Shown: piece by piece, positions 27,063-36,539 of the stretch
How positions within the stretch are numbered: position 1 is the stretch's first letter
How the letters are laid out: each line of letters starts with the position of its first letter
NCBI GenBank assembly: GCA_003139855.1
Contig: PLGY01000064.1
Coordinates: 31,345 to 87,197, forward strand
DNA: 55,853 nucleotides
Direction of reading: 5' to 3'
Source: Candidatus Methanoflorens stordalenmirensis
Lineage (GTDB): Archaea; Halobacteriota; Bog-38; Methanoflorentales; Methanoflorentaceae
Notes under the pieces: model-generated
The model's input: the letters and a program-made list of their open reading frames with translations, nothing else
Told to the model about the DNA's origin: nothing
Database searches by the model: none
Program-made: the position numbers and the translations under genes

Positions 27063-28215
27063 CGACAGCAAGGACGGGTCACCGCGGGATCGCTGGTCGG
27101 TGCTTCACTTGATCAACGTGTTTGATGCGCGATACCAACGTGATCAGCAGCAGATCGTAGACCTGCAACACCGAAGGGGATATGACGTTACTGTTGTCAC
27201 CTCTCGCTACGACGATGAGTCGAATCGACGCGGCGCGCGCTTTTTTCAGGACGCCGAAAAACACCTCCGTGGAGTTAAGATCTTTCACACGCATAGCTGC
27301 AAAATCCCTCTGGGCACCTCACAGCCCGCTGTTATCTATCGCCCAAACTCAGCGGTATTCAAACCGTACGACATCACACACATCCACGGACTAACATCCT
27401 ACTCGTGTGTCCTCGGCTGTTTGTTCAAGAGAGTCAATCGCACACGGTTGGTGACTCGCTCGGACCTCTCGCAAGAGGGCTACGCTCTTCTGAAGAGTAA
27501 TGCTGCTTGGAGAACCGTTTTTTTTAAGTTGCTTAGATCGATCGACGCAGTGTACGCATACACAGAGTTGGAAAAAGCCGTCTTGGTCGAAGTGGGAATT
27601 CCGGAAGACGATATTTGGGTCGTCCCTCTCGGCGTGCGGCTCGAACAGTTTTATGAATACGTCTCGCGCGAGGATGCGGACCATACGTTGACGATCGGCT
27701 ATATCGGTCGTTTCGATCGGGAGAAAGGCGTGCACCGACTCGTTGAACCACTGAGCAAGATACTGCGAGAATACGACTTCGTACAAGTCACATTTGCTGG
27801 GCCCACGCACGACGTGCGGTACGCGAATAACGTCTTGAGTCGAATGCGTGCCCTGCCTAATTTCTCTTACCTAGGACGTCCGGCCGAAACGCCTCCCTTT
27901 TATCGCAGATGCGATATCATCGTCATTCCATCGCTTTATGACACCGGCACGATTGTTGCGCTTGAAGCTATGGCGTCGGGTAAAGCTATTATCGCATCAA
28001 ACGTGCGCCCGTTAAACGAGTATCTCGAACACGGAGTTTCGGGGCTACTGGTAGAAACAGAAGAGGAGATCTATAGCTGCTGCAAGCGGCTGATTGAAGA
28101 CGCCGACCTCCGGGCGAAACTCGGCGCGGCAGCACGAAAAGAGTCAAGTAAGTACAGTGACCTAGCAATGATCAGAAAGTTGGAGCAGGTCTACGCTTGC
28201 GTCACTGAGCGGTGA
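27055..28215 (+). CDS. GT4 family glycosyltransferase
   Basis: 386 residues. ATG 27055 overlaps the stop of the preceding GT4, so the two are translationally coupled; an upstream in-frame Met at 27010 lies deep inside the previous gene and is less likely. 'VLHLINVFDARYQRDQQQIV' begins the fold, 'YDITHIHGLTSYS' is the N-domain block, 'IGYIGRFDREKGVHRLVEPL' carries the R/K phosphate contacts, and 'LYDTGTIVALEAMASGKAII' is the donor-site helix. Specificity unknown. Confidence 0.88.
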   Translation: MDSDSKDGSPRDRWSVLHLINVFDARYQRDQQQIVDLQHRRGYDVTVVTSRYDDESNRRGARFFQDAEKHLRGVKIFHTHSCKIPLGTSQPAVIYRPNSAVFKPYDITHIHGLTSYSCVLGCLFKRVNRTRLVTRSDLSQEGYALLKSNAAWRTVFFKLLRSIDAVYAYTELEKAVLVEVGIPEDDIWVVPLGVRLEQFYEYVSREDADHTLTIGYIGRFDREKGVHRLVEPLSKILREYDFVQVTFAGPTHDVRYANNVLSRMRALPNFSYLGRPAETPPFYRRCDIIVIPSLYDTGTIVALEAMASGKAIIASNVRPLNEYLEHGVSGLLVETEEEIYSCCKRLIEDADLRAKLGAAARKESSKYSDLAMIRKLEQVYACVTER

Positions 28216-28270
28216 ACGGCGATCGTAGCGTACACCGTTCGGAGAGGAAACGGCGAGGAGTATTCAACAC

Positions 28271-30250
28271 ATGAGCGTTCCCCGATCATTTTACGAGGGC
28301 CTAGCACGCTCGTTGGATTCGGTGACACGAACGTATTTAGCGACCATTGGCTTGATCGTATCCGCCACAGTGTGTGTCGTCAACCTCTTGACGTTCAACT
28401 CATACTACGTCTTGGTCACGTTCCTTGCCTTATTCGCTGCCTGTGCCCTTTATATTGGACTGCGCAAAAGACTCACATCAAAAGCCGCCGTATCTGTGAT
28501 GCGTCTGAGCGCAGAAGCAGAAAGCCGGGCCCATAAGATTGTTAACATCGTTTTTGTCTGTTTTGCGAGCGTAAGCGTCGTCGTGCTCAGCACGGCCGTT
28601 TATTCGCGTCCGGTGCTTTTTCTCGTTCTGGCCTCTGTTTTGGCAGCGCTCATCGCATTAGAGATCGCGATTACCACAAATTCTCGGCACGTTCCCAGCG
28701 TGCTGCTCAAGATTATTATCTTGGGTGTGCTTATCCGAGCAAGCGCGTATTTTGAGTTCCCTAGCGCGATATCGGTCGACCCGTACTATCATGTCGGCTT
28801 TATTCAGTACGTACTCGACCACGGTTACATCCCCGCGCACACTGCCCCGTATGACCTCCTCGAGTACCCGAGTATGCCGATTATGCACATGTTGGTAGCG
28901 GCTTTATCGTTAATCACCGGACTCAGCGTGTATAACAGCTACTTTTTCGTCGGCATCATTGAATGTATTAGCGTGGTTTTCATTTTCCTCATCGGCAGGG
29001 CAGTATTAAATGTGCGCAGCGGCCTGCTAGCAGCTCTTCTGCTCGTGATCGCCAATCAGTTCCTGCTGTGGGGCATCGCCATCACGCCGGAGACGCTCGG
29101 CATCGTGCTGACACTCGTCGTGGTCACTGCGTTATTCCTCGTTCCGCGAGATGATATGGTAAGTTATACGGTCCTCCTCGTCGTCCTGTTTGCGGGCATA
29201 CTCCTTACACACGAAGGGACGTCGCTCTATACCGCTTTGGTACTCATCATCGTCATAGGCTCGTTTGCATTCATCAGCAAGATACTCGGCGTAACGGACG
29301 TCCGACACGAGATACAAGATGTGAAGGCTCTCTCTCTACATTTGCGATCCCTCGCGCTCTTGGTGGTATTATTTGGCGCGAGCATCATAAGCTATTGGAC
29401 GTTTACCGGCGGTTCAGCTTTGAGCAGGGCTATAGCGGCCGTGCGTGGAGGCGTCTCGCCATCGACCGCACTAGCATCGCCAGCAGCCGCCGCGTCCTCA
29501 GCGGGGGCGGCAGCGGCAGCGGCCCTTCGCCTGCCGCCCTCAGCACTTCCGATCTGGTCTGATTTGCCCGTGCTGATCCTCATCTTCTTTGCCACGTTTG
29601 GATTTCTGTACGTTCTGAGCGCAACACGAAAAAAAGCGCTCACAGTCGCGTGGATTGGCGCGTCAGCTGTCATATTGGCCGTTACTGTGGGTACCTATTT
29701 TTTTGGCCCAGGTATCTCCCAGCCCGAACGATGGATCGTGTATCTCCAGGTGTTCATGGTGATTCCTGCAGCAGTTGGCATTCTGACGCTCGGCTCTCTA
29801 GTAAATCCGCGAAAAGGTATTGCTGTGATTTTTTCGGCAGTGCTTGTCCTGGGCTTTATTAGCGTAACGCACCCAAATACAAAAGTTGCGAGCGAATTGC
29901 CATGGGACCAAGTCCCTCGGATTGCGCTCCTCCCATCAGAAGTGGCCGCTGCACAAACGATCGCAAATAAGACGAATGGGCGGCTGGTACAGACGGACCT
30001 TGCCTATGCCCCGATCTTTAAATATCAATACAACGTGTCGAACGTCACCGTGTTCCCGCCCTTAATTGCCATCACTAATTTTTCCAATAACAACAGCAGT
30101 TGGGTGCTGCGGCTCGAGATTGCCAATAATCCATACATTGCGAGCACGGGCCCGGTAGCTAAGCTCGGAGCACAGCACTACGAATCCATTGAAGCTACCC
30201 AAAACGTGATCTACGACGCCGGTACCGTTCAGGTCGTCACCGCGAAATAA
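28271..30250 (+). CDS. polytopic GT-C-like membrane protein
   Basis: 659 residues with about a dozen membrane helices. 'SAISVDPYYHVGFIQYVLDH' (165-184), in the first long loop, has an acidic-aromatic-His pattern like the catalytic loop of GT-C transferases; the STT3/AglB WWDYG motif is absent, so it is not a standard oligosaccharyltransferase. A periplasmic-side loop at about 396-428 is low complexity, rich in Ala, Ser and Pro. A soluble C-terminal part of about 120 residues follows. It lies 55 bp after two coupled GT4 genes and before a DUF1616 protein, resembling the DUF2206/DUF1616 pairing near 10 kb. A lipid-sugar-dependent transferase or polymerase is my best inference. Confidence 0.72.
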   Translation: MSVPRSFYEGLARSLDSVTRTYLATIGLIVSATVCVVNLLTFNSYYVLVTFLALFAACALYIGLRKRLTSKAAVSVMRLSAEAESRAHKIVNIVFVCFASVSVVVLSTAVYSRPVLFLVLASVLAALIALEIAITTNSRHVPSVLLKIIILGVLIRASAYFEFPSAISVDPYYHVGFIQYVLDHGYIPAHTAPYDLLEYPSMPIMHMLVAALSLITGLSVYNSYFFVGIIECISVVFIFLIGRAVLNVRSGLLAALLLVIANQFLLWGIAITPETLGIVLTLVVVTALFLVPRDDMVSYTVLLVVLFAGILLTHEGTSLYTALVLIIVIGSFAFISKILGVTDVRHEIQDVKALSLHLRSLALLVVLFGASIISYWTFTGGSALSRAIAAVRGGVSPSTALASPAAAASSAGAAAAAALRLPPSALPIWSDLPVLILIFFATFGFLYVLSATRKKALTVAWIGASAVILAVTVGTYFFGPGISQPERWIVYLQVFMVIPAAVGILTLGSLVNPRKGIAVIFSAVLVLGFISVTHPNTKVASELPWDQVPRIALLPSEVAAAQTIANKTNGRLVQTDLAYAPIFKYQYNVSNVTVFPPLIAITNFSNNNSSWVLRLEIANNPYIASTGPVAKLGAQHYESIEATQNVIYDAGTVQVVTAK

Positions 30251-30394
30251 TAGTACACAGTGACCGCGAACCGCCCACACTCTCGTTTGCACTGACCATT
30301 AGGCAAGCAGAAGGTTGTGCGCCACCACGCACATTAGAAGCGCTTTAGCACCTCGATAAGTCACTATCAGAGCTACGCTCGAGCGTTGTACTAA

Positions 30395-30404
30395 ACATAT
30401 AAAG
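30395..30404 (+). promoter_or_regulatory. TATA box for the DUF1616 gene
   Basis: ACATATAAAG is a near-consensus archaeal TATA element; the transcript would begin near 30428, about 50-60 nt before the start codon. Confidence 0.5.
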
Positions 30405-30474
30405 CATTCGCGACGCATGCAGTAAACAGGCCCCCCCAATCAAGCGAGGTCTTCCGCACTATAGCACATAGGCA

Positions 30475-31362
30475 GTGAAAGAGCAAATGAAGCCTATTAG
30501 AACCTTCGCAGACCTTATCCTCGTGTTTGGTTTCGCGCTTGCAGCGCTTGTGGTCGCTAGTGTTCCGGCGTTCAGCGTAACGGTCGCTCGCCCCATCATT
30601 GGCGCGATAGCCGTTCTTTTTGTCCCGGGGTACGCATTCGTAGCGGCGCTGTTTCCCCAAAAAGAGACGCTAAAAGACGGTGTCAGGCTGGGGCTCTCTT
30701 TTGGTCTCAGTATTGTAATCGTGCCGCTCCTTGAAATAGGCCTCAACTATACCCGATGGGGCATCCGACTGGGTCCGACACTTGTCCTCCTCGTCGTTTT
30801 TACGCTGGTGTGTGTCATAATCGCGACCATTCGTCGGCATCAACTCCAATCAGAACAGCGCTTCGCTGTCAATTGGCCTGTGCGGCATCATTCGGACGGC
30901 CCAGGAGCGGCGCTTGTAGGAAGCACGTTCGATCGAACGCTCTCGATCGCACTCGTTATCGCTATCATAGCGTCGGTCGCCGTTGCGAGTTATGCCTTGG
31001 TTATACCGAAGCCCAGCGAGCACTTTACTGAGTTCTACCTTCTCGGCGCTAATGGGACGCTCGGCAACTACACCACCGACTTCAAGGTAGGCGTTCCCAG
31101 TCCTATAACGGTAGGTATTACCAACCACGAGGCGCGCGACGTCACCTATAAGCTGGTCGTCTCTGCGAACAACAGTACACAGCGCAGCACCGTTTACTCT
31201 GAACAGGTGACCGTCCCCGACGGCCAGCAATGGGAAAAGCAGATAGACCTCGTACTAAGTCAACCGGGGAACAACGTGAAACTTGATTTTGCCCTTTACG
31301 CGAACGCACAAACCGCCGAACCATATCGCGACACGCACCTCTGGGTGAACGTCACAGCATGA
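30475..31362 (+). CDS. DUF1616-family membrane protein
   Basis: 295 residues. The N-terminal half has about four helices ('LILVFGFALAALVVAS', 'AIAVLFVPGYAFVAALF', 'LGLSFGLSIVIVPLLEIGL', 'LLVVFTLVCVIIATI'), then a cytoplasmic stretch, a fifth helix near 160-182, and an outside beta-rich domain starting 'PSEHFTEFYLLGANG'. This is the full DUF1616 arrangement; the protein at 9566-9988 has only the last helix and outer domain. The start is GTG 30475 or ATG 30487. DUF1616 proteins occur beside archaeal glycosyltransferases and have no proven function. Confidence 0.82.
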   Translation: MKEQMKPIRTFADLILVFGFALAALVVASVPAFSVTVARPIIGAIAVLFVPGYAFVAALFPQKETLKDGVRLGLSFGLSIVIVPLLEIGLNYTRWGIRLGPTLVLLVVFTLVCVIIATIRRHQLQSEQRFAVNWPVRHHSDGPGAALVGSTFDRTLSIALVIAIIASVAVASYALVIPKPSEHFTEFYLLGANGTLGNYTTDFKVGVPSPITVGITNHEARDVTYKLVVSANNSTQRSTVYSEQVTVPDGQQWEKQIDLVLSQPGNNVKLDFALYANAQTAEPYRDTHLWVNVTA

Positions 31363-32153
31363 GCTCGCGTGCTTAGCGGCTGCTGCTCTGTTGGACAGCT
31401 CACGTGCGCCATCCAGAACGTTTCGTTGTCTTTCATGACGCCCAGATCGTGCGCGTCAGCCACGTGGTCTGGCCGTTATGAGCGAAAAGTGGAGTTGCAG
31501 TTCATCGTCCTATCCGTTGAGACGTGTAGGGGCGAGCGGGTGAGCTAGACTCAGCATGCGCGCAGACTCCCCAGACTGGTCTTCAGGCCAGCGAATGAAA
31601 GAGACCAGAACGATGCAAAAAAAGAAGGCGGGCACCCCACTCAAACTAAGAGCTAAATCGAAGTATAACGGCGTAATTTAAAAGCGTTTGCGGTCCGCTT
31701 TGTCGCTAGGGCTTGGATTGCTTTGTGTCACGTAACTTCTGCCGATGCTCCTTATTTGTTTGGCTGCTCCACGTAGGCGACAGTCGGTCTAGGCCACGAA
31801 TAGCAGCGATATATAGCTATTGACACCTCGGATAGCCAGCGGGACAACGTGGGGTCCCGGGCTCAACGTGCACGCCCCGCACTTAGCTGTAGTCGTTTCA
31901 GCGCGGTTGTCGGCATTTCACCGATTATGCGTTCGCGTTTTCTCGTGCAGTCTTTAAAGCTTTGTCGTTTCTTGTGTGATCGCGCTTTGATTTTGTGTCA
32001 GCGCTCAGAACAACTCGTGATTGTTCGATGAGCGCGAGATGGCAGATGGGTAATTGGAGCGTCGCAAGTGGGAGCCGGCGGCCGCTTCGAGTTGCTCTGC
32101 CGTCGCGAGCCTGCCTGTGGCAAGAAAGCGCTGGCAAGTGCTCGACTGAAAAC
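31363..32153. other. intergenic between convergent genes, nothing recognised
   Basis: About 790 bp. AT-rich patches such as GTAATTTAAAAG near 31672 resemble TATA elements but lead to no convincing gene. No RNA-like structure or repeat stands out. Confidence 0.4.
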
Positions 32154-33173
32154 TTATCGTGATCCGCCACGCCTTTCGGCCCGTGAATCAATGAGCGCAG
32201 ACATGGAGTGGAGGATGATCCCCGTAAGCACTAAAAACGTCCCTACTACCGCGAGAAGCAGCATCAGCAGCGTTGGACCTAATACGACGTATCCAACGAC
32301 GGAATAGGCTTGAATGATAAAAAAGGCGAGCCCGACCGCCACTGCGACAAGGATTAAACCAGGAACGGTGAACGCGAGCAACGGCGAGTTGAACTCAATG
32401 CTACGCATCACCCCCGTAAGCACCTGCAGTCCGTGACTCACCGGATGCTTGGAGGAGCGCCCCACGTCGTAGCGGACGCCGACGTTCACTTCCTTTATCC
32501 GCAGTTGCGCGTTAGCCGCGTCCATGAGCATCTCACTGTCGATCGTCAGCTTGTCGGAGTTAAACGTGAAAAACGGGGCGGTCTTGATCGAGAACGCGCG
32601 AAAACCGCTCTGCGTGTCGGTGAAGGTGGCGTCCCCGCTGAGCCCCCAATGGATCACCCTGTCGAGAACGACCTGTCCGAACCGGCGGTAGCGCGGGGTG
32701 CTTCCCGCCTTTCCGTCCAGGTAACGACTTCCGTTGACCACGTCGGCCTCGTCGCGCAGAAGCGGGTCGAGCAGCTTCGGAATGTCATCGGGGTCGTGCT
32801 GACCGTCGCCATCGATAATGACGATGATGCCAAAGCCGGATTGCGTCGCGTACGCGAAGAGATCGCGCAAGGCGGCGCCCTTACCTATGTTGGCGTCGTG
32901 AACGAGCACGTGCGCGCCAGCCAAGCGCGCGACCTCGGCGGTCTTGTCGGTGGACCCGTCATCAAGCACGACGACTTGGTCCGCGTACCGGGAGACGCGC
33001 AGCACGAGGCTGCCTATCGCTACCTCTTCGTTGTAGCACGGAATGCCAACCATGACCGTCAAGGAGGCTGCGCCGTGAGTCATCGCGTCGAGTTCCGTCA
33101 TATCCATTGGGTTCTGCTCGGTGGAGGACAATGTTATAGCGCCTGCTATGCGTACCGTGTGTTGACCCGACAT
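32154..33173 (-). CDS. GT2 polyprenyl-phosphate glycosyltransferase (DPM1/GtrB type)
   Basis: 339 residues. 'MVGIPCYNEEVAIGSLVL', 'QVVVLDDGSTDKTAEVA', the metal-binding 'IDGDGQHDPDDIPKLLDPL', then 'FTDTQSGFRAFS' and 'IDSEMLMDAANAQLRIKEV', which together define the dolichol-phosphate mannosyl/glucosyltransferase group. Two C-terminal membrane helices (about 265-290 and 297-323) match the GtrB-like form. It makes lipid-phosphate sugars that GT-C enzymes, possibly the DUF2206 or 28271 proteins, could use outside the cell. The start is ATG 33173; Met at residues 23, 25 and 31 are nearer the fold. It resembles the left-edge GT2. Confidence 0.9.
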   Translation of the reverse strand: MSGQHTVRIAGAITLSSTEQNPMDMTELDAMTHGAASLTVMVGIPCYNEEVAIGSLVLRVSRYADQVVVLDDGSTDKTAEVARLAGAHVLVHDANIGKGAALRDLFAYATQSGFGIIVIIDGDGQHDPDDIPKLLDPLLRDEADVVNGSRYLDGKAGSTPRYRRFGQVVLDRVIHWGLSGDATFTDTQSGFRAFSIKTAPFFTFNSDKLTIDSEMLMDAANAQLRIKEVNVGVRYDVGRSSKHPVSHGLQVLTGVMRSIEFNSPLLAFTVPGLILVAVAVGLAFFIIQAYSVVGYVVLGPTLLMLLLAVVGTFLVLTGIILHSMSALIDSRAERRGGSR

Positions 33174-33633
33174 AAAGTTTGCTGTTTGCTTGTAAACACG
33201 TCAATCTGAAAGGCTTATTGGTAGTTTATTGCGCGTCAAGCGCAGCTTCCGTCTGAAGACTCACCAAATGAGATCGGTTGTCGATTACAACACGTCAAGG
33301 AGCTCACGGAAGTAAACGGGACCATTGGACACCCACTCTGGATCAGCCCCGGTCGAAGTGCCCCGCTCAACAAAGAACGGACAACTCATGGGCAGCCCTT
33401 GCCACGTCGTGCGCCTCAGCGAGGGCCCTTACACGTACCGATGTGAAGATTGTTGCGACTGAAGAAGTTTAAGAAGAGGCCCACTAAAACGCTTACCGCA
33501 CTACAGCCACCGGGCGCTGCCTGACAAGCAATGTAATGACTGAGATCGTCGCGATTTTCTCGCTCAGCGTGTGCGTTGCAGTACCCCTTTTCAGATGAGC
33601 CGGAACCGTCGTTGCGTTGATCGCAACAAAGCA
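33174..33633. other. divergent promoter region
   Basis: About 460 bp between two divergent transferase genes. AT-rich AATAAACT at about 33220 on the minus strand may drive the GT2. No gene recognised. Confidence 0.4.
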
Positions 33634-33641
33634 ATTTAATA
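33634..33641 (+). promoter_or_regulatory. TATA box for the GT4 at 33678
   Basis: TTTAATAG within GCAATTTAATAGGGG lies about 40 nt before the ATG, giving a short leader. Confidence 0.42.
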
Positions 33642-33677
33642 GGGGGGCAGCACGATGTGGAGTAGATTAAGAAGCTT

Positions 33678-34766
33678 ATGAGAGTAGCTATCATACCACC
33701 GACAGGCCAAACTGGGGAGTGGACGCTAAACAGACACCTGATAGCGGGCTTGCGAGCGCGAGACGTTGATGTGAAAGTCTTGCACCATTTTGCCTTAAAC
33801 CGACAAAACACAAAGGTTTTTTTGGGCAGTCTGTTGTTGAAGCGTCTGATAAAGGATGAGTCGACCTCTCTTATACATAATGTAGATAATCTCGGACCAT
33901 TTCTCTTCCGACACCGAAACCTACCAGCAAAAAAAGTGCTCACCATTCACGATATTGCACCGGTTATGCTGCCGGCATGCTATACGCGAGTCGTGCCCGA
34001 TCGCATAATGCGGTTTGATTTTGCGATCGTGCTCCCAAAGCTGATCGAAAACTGTGATTTAGTCATTGCAGACAGCTATTCTACGATGACAGATTTGATC
34101 GCAAAATTCGGAGTTCGCAAAGATAAGCTTAAAGTTATTCATTTAGGGGTCGACACGTCTTTTTTTCATCCTCATAGCGATTACAGTCAAATTGTGCATC
34201 AGTATAACTTGCGACGTCGTTATTTGCTCTGCGTTGGCGACGATGGCCCCAGAAAGAACCTAAAAACCCTCATTAGAGCGTATGTGAGCGTTTTTCAAGA
34301 AATACCTGAGGATTTGGTGCTGGTTGGACCGATTAGCGAGAAGAAGATACGCGCCTACGTCAATTCGCGCGACCTTCCGAGTCACGTCAAAAAGGAAGCG
34401 CAGAGACGGATAACTGTGCTCGGATACGTAGCGTACGAAGACCTACCAAGACTTTACGGGGCAGCGACTGCTTTGATCTTCCCGTCGTTGTATGAAGGGT
34501 TTGGACTCCCACCTCTTGAAGCCATGGCGTGTAACGCTCCAGTCGTGCTCTCAGACAACAGTTCGCTGAGAGAAATTGCAGGAGATGCGGGACTATACAT
34601 AAACGATCCACTAAACTCGGAAGATATCTCAGGAAACATTCTCGAGATAATAAATAACGAGAGTTTGCGTGAAAGTTTACGATCCAAAGGCTCTAAACAA
34701 GCACATAGATTTAGCTGGGAAACAACCGTTCAAAAGACCATAAACGCATACGAGTCCATTCTATAG
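33678..34766 (+). CDS. GT4 family glycosyltransferase (mannosyltransferase-like)
   Basis: 362 residues. 'IIPPTGQTGEWTLNRHLIAG' opens the fold, 'KKVLTIHDIAPVMLP' is the typical IHD block, 'KVIHLGVDTSFFHP' the hinge, 'YLLCVGDDGPRKNLKTLIRA' the C-domain start with the RKN basic motif, and 'SLYEGFGLPPLEAMACNAPV' the EGFGLP..E donor-site signature shared with WbaZ/WbdB-like mannosyltransferases. The neighbouring GT4 follows after 45 bp, so they are probably co-transcribed. Confidence 0.9.
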   Translation: MRVAIIPPTGQTGEWTLNRHLIAGLRARDVDVKVLHHFALNRQNTKVFLGSLLLKRLIKDESTSLIHNVDNLGPFLFRHRNLPAKKVLTIHDIAPVMLPACYTRVVPDRIMRFDFAIVLPKLIENCDLVIADSYSTMTDLIAKFGVRKDKLKVIHLGVDTSFFHPHSDYSQIVHQYNLRRRYLLCVGDDGPRKNLKTLIRAYVSVFQEIPEDLVLVGPISEKKIRAYVNSRDLPSHVKKEAQRRITVLGYVAYEDLPRLYGAATALIFPSLYEGFGLPPLEAMACNAPVVLSDNSSLREIAGDAGLYINDPLNSEDISGNILEIINNESLRESLRSKGSKQAHRFSWETTVQKTINAYESIL

Positions 34767-34811
34767 TCAAAAGAGTAAGGACTCTTTGTCAATCGAGAGG
34801 AGTGCGCGGCG

Positions 34812-36068
34812 ATGAAAGAAAAAGTTATATTAGCCAATACGCATTCTTTTTCTTCTTTTTTACCCGGCTTTCAAGTAAAAAAAGAAATCAACGAGCTTCC
34901 TTACGGTGGGGGGTGGCACGTTCGACTCGCTCAACAGATCGCAAAGAGCACGGACAGATACGATCTAGAGTGTTGGAGCATCGAAAGGCGGTTAGACAAA
35001 GAATTTGTAACTAAGGACAACAACATACTTTATCGATTCTTCCCCGCACAACGCATGGGATCCGATCGAATCAACCTCGGCGAGGTTTCCTGGCCATTAT
35101 TGCGGGAATTGCGCGTCGAAGTGAAAAAACAGCATTCGCTTGTGCACTTGCACTCGGCATTTACGTGGACAACTGTTTTTGCATCTATTTCTATCAAAAA
35201 AACTCCGGTATTGGTCCAGTGCTACGAAGAGAGGCCGCTCCTGCAGCTCTTTTTGGAAACTCCGGAAAGGGTGAGGTACAACTATTTGGCGTCGTACTTG
35301 TTAAAAGTCTTCTTTTTCGAAAGGGCCTTAAAAAAACGCGTCGATTGTTTCCTCGTTCTCAATAAGCTCACTGAAATATACTTTTCACGCTTGGTTGGAG
35401 CAGAAAAAGTTCACCTCTCGCCAATGGGAATCGATTTCTCTGTTTACAGGAGAATCGACAAGAACAGAGCCAGAGACGACTTAGGTTTGGATTCCAGCAA
35501 AAAGTACGTATTGTGCGTCGCTGGGATGGTCGAGAGGAAAGGGTTGGACTATTTGATTCAGTCCATGCCACCTATCCGCGAGAGACTGCCCGATACCGAA
35601 CTGCTTTTGGTAGGAGAAGGATATTATAAAACGCACCTTCAACTCTTAGCCCAGAAGCTACACATTCCGGACAAGATTCATTTCATTCCAGCGGGGGACG
35701 CTGAAACCAGGGTTCCCGATGAGGAATTGCCACTTTACTATAACGCAGCTGATGTGTTTGTCCTTCCGTCTCTAACTGAAGCACTAGGGGTTGTGGGGAT
35801 CGAAGCTATGGCGTGCGGAACACCGTTTATCGGAACCAACGTCGAAGGGATACCGAGTCTAGTCGAGCAGTTTGAAGCAGGAGTGTTGATCCCACCAAGG
35901 GATTCAAATGCAATTGCGAGCGCAGTAATTAACGTTCTTGAAGACGGTGCAACGTTCAGCGCAAACAGAGAACGCGCGAAAAACTACTTTGATTGGCACA
36001 GCGTGGCGAAAAAAAATATCGATGTTTATGATGCCCTTTTTGATAAATATTACGGCGGCAGCGAATAA
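34812..36068 (+). CDS. GT4 family glycosyltransferase
   Basis: 418 residues. It has an unusual start, 'ANTHSFSSFLPGFQVKKEIN', then 'SLVHLHSAFTWTTVFASI', 'KKYVLCVAGMVERKGLDYLI' (C-domain with ERKG), 'ADVFVLPSLTEALGVVGIEA' carrying the donor-site E-A-x-G-V-V-x-x-E, and 'GTPFIGTNVEGIPSLVE'. GAGGAG precedes the ATG at 34812. It is the second gene of a GT4 pair, followed by a long AT-rich gap. Confidence 0.9.
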   Translation: MKEKVILANTHSFSSFLPGFQVKKEINELPYGGGWHVRLAQQIAKSTDRYDLECWSIERRLDKEFVTKDNNILYRFFPAQRMGSDRINLGEVSWPLLRELRVEVKKQHSLVHLHSAFTWTTVFASISIKKTPVLVQCYEERPLLQLFLETPERVRYNYLASYLLKVFFFERALKKRVDCFLVLNKLTEIYFSRLVGAEKVHLSPMGIDFSVYRRIDKNRARDDLGLDSSKKYVLCVAGMVERKGLDYLIQSMPPIRERLPDTELLLVGEGYYKTHLQLLAQKLHIPDKIHFIPAGDAETRVPDEELPLYYNAADVFVLPSLTEALGVVGIEAMACGTPFIGTNVEGIPSLVEQFEAGVLIPPRDSNAIASAVINVLEDGATFSANRERAKNYFDWHSVAKKNIDVYDALFDKYYGGSE

Positions 36069-36300
36069 ACGCAGTATGAAACTAGATCAACAAGTTTAGT
36101 TATTGACGATAAAAAAGCGTTTTTACCGCTGACTTTCTATGTACCTTAAATTCATTAAAGACCTCAGGATTGGAGACCATGTTCACTTTGTTCGCCCCAA
36201 AGTTACAGCGAGACGTGAGCTCGTTTTGATAGCGCGATTAAATTATATCGGCTCGGCGGTCTCTACATGAGTAACGGAACTGACTGAGCTAGGCACGTCA

Positions 36301-36308
36301 TTTATAAC
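36301..36308 (+). promoter_or_regulatory. TATA box in front of a 15-codon frame
   Basis: TTTATAAC, about 47 nt before ATG 36348, with GGAG at 36337-36340 between them. The ordered TATA, ribosome site and ATG look like a real expression signal. Confidence 0.45.
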
Positions 36309-36347
36309 TTTTAACGCACAGAATAGGCGCTTGATAGGAGTATTACG

Positions 36348-36395
36348 ATGAAGTGTATAGCACAAGTTTTATTAGCCGGTCTTTTTGTAACTTAA
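36348..36395 (+). other. 15-codon exported-looking frame (truncated gene or leader peptide)
   Basis: The frame reads 'MKCIAQVLLAGLFVT' then TAA. It looks like the beginning of a signal peptide cut short, with GGAG 7 nt upstream and a TATA box before that. It may be the stub of a lost small exported protein like the one at 19016, or a leader peptide. Too short to call a gene with confidence. Confidence 0.3.
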
Positions 36396-36539
36396 GTCAT
36401 AGAGAGCATTAGACTCAAGAAACGTGAGTATAGTAGTCACTTTGTTTTAGCTATTTAAGTGGTAATAATCTTCTCCTATGAGTGCACGACGCTGAATACC
36501 TCGAGTTGTTGACGAGCTTAAAAAATCAGCCGGTGACCA

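Larger units (their letters stand above)
36069..36539. other. AT-rich intergenic region with several regulatory-looking elements
   Basis: About 470 bp. It starts with a T-run (GTTTTT at 36119-36124) that may terminate the GT4 pair, contains TATA-like elements at 36241-36248, 36301-36308 and 36452-36459, and the 15-codon frame listed separately. The last TATA-like element (CTATTTAAG) may drive the nucleotidyltransferase gene at 36540. Confidence 0.45.

Noticed and set aside
28271-30250. AglB/STT3 oligosaccharyltransferase
   Set aside because: No WWDYG motif and too short; only the DPYYH loop is reminiscent.
32433-33209. 258-codon plus-strand frame
   Set aside because: Antisense shadow of the DPM1-like GT2.
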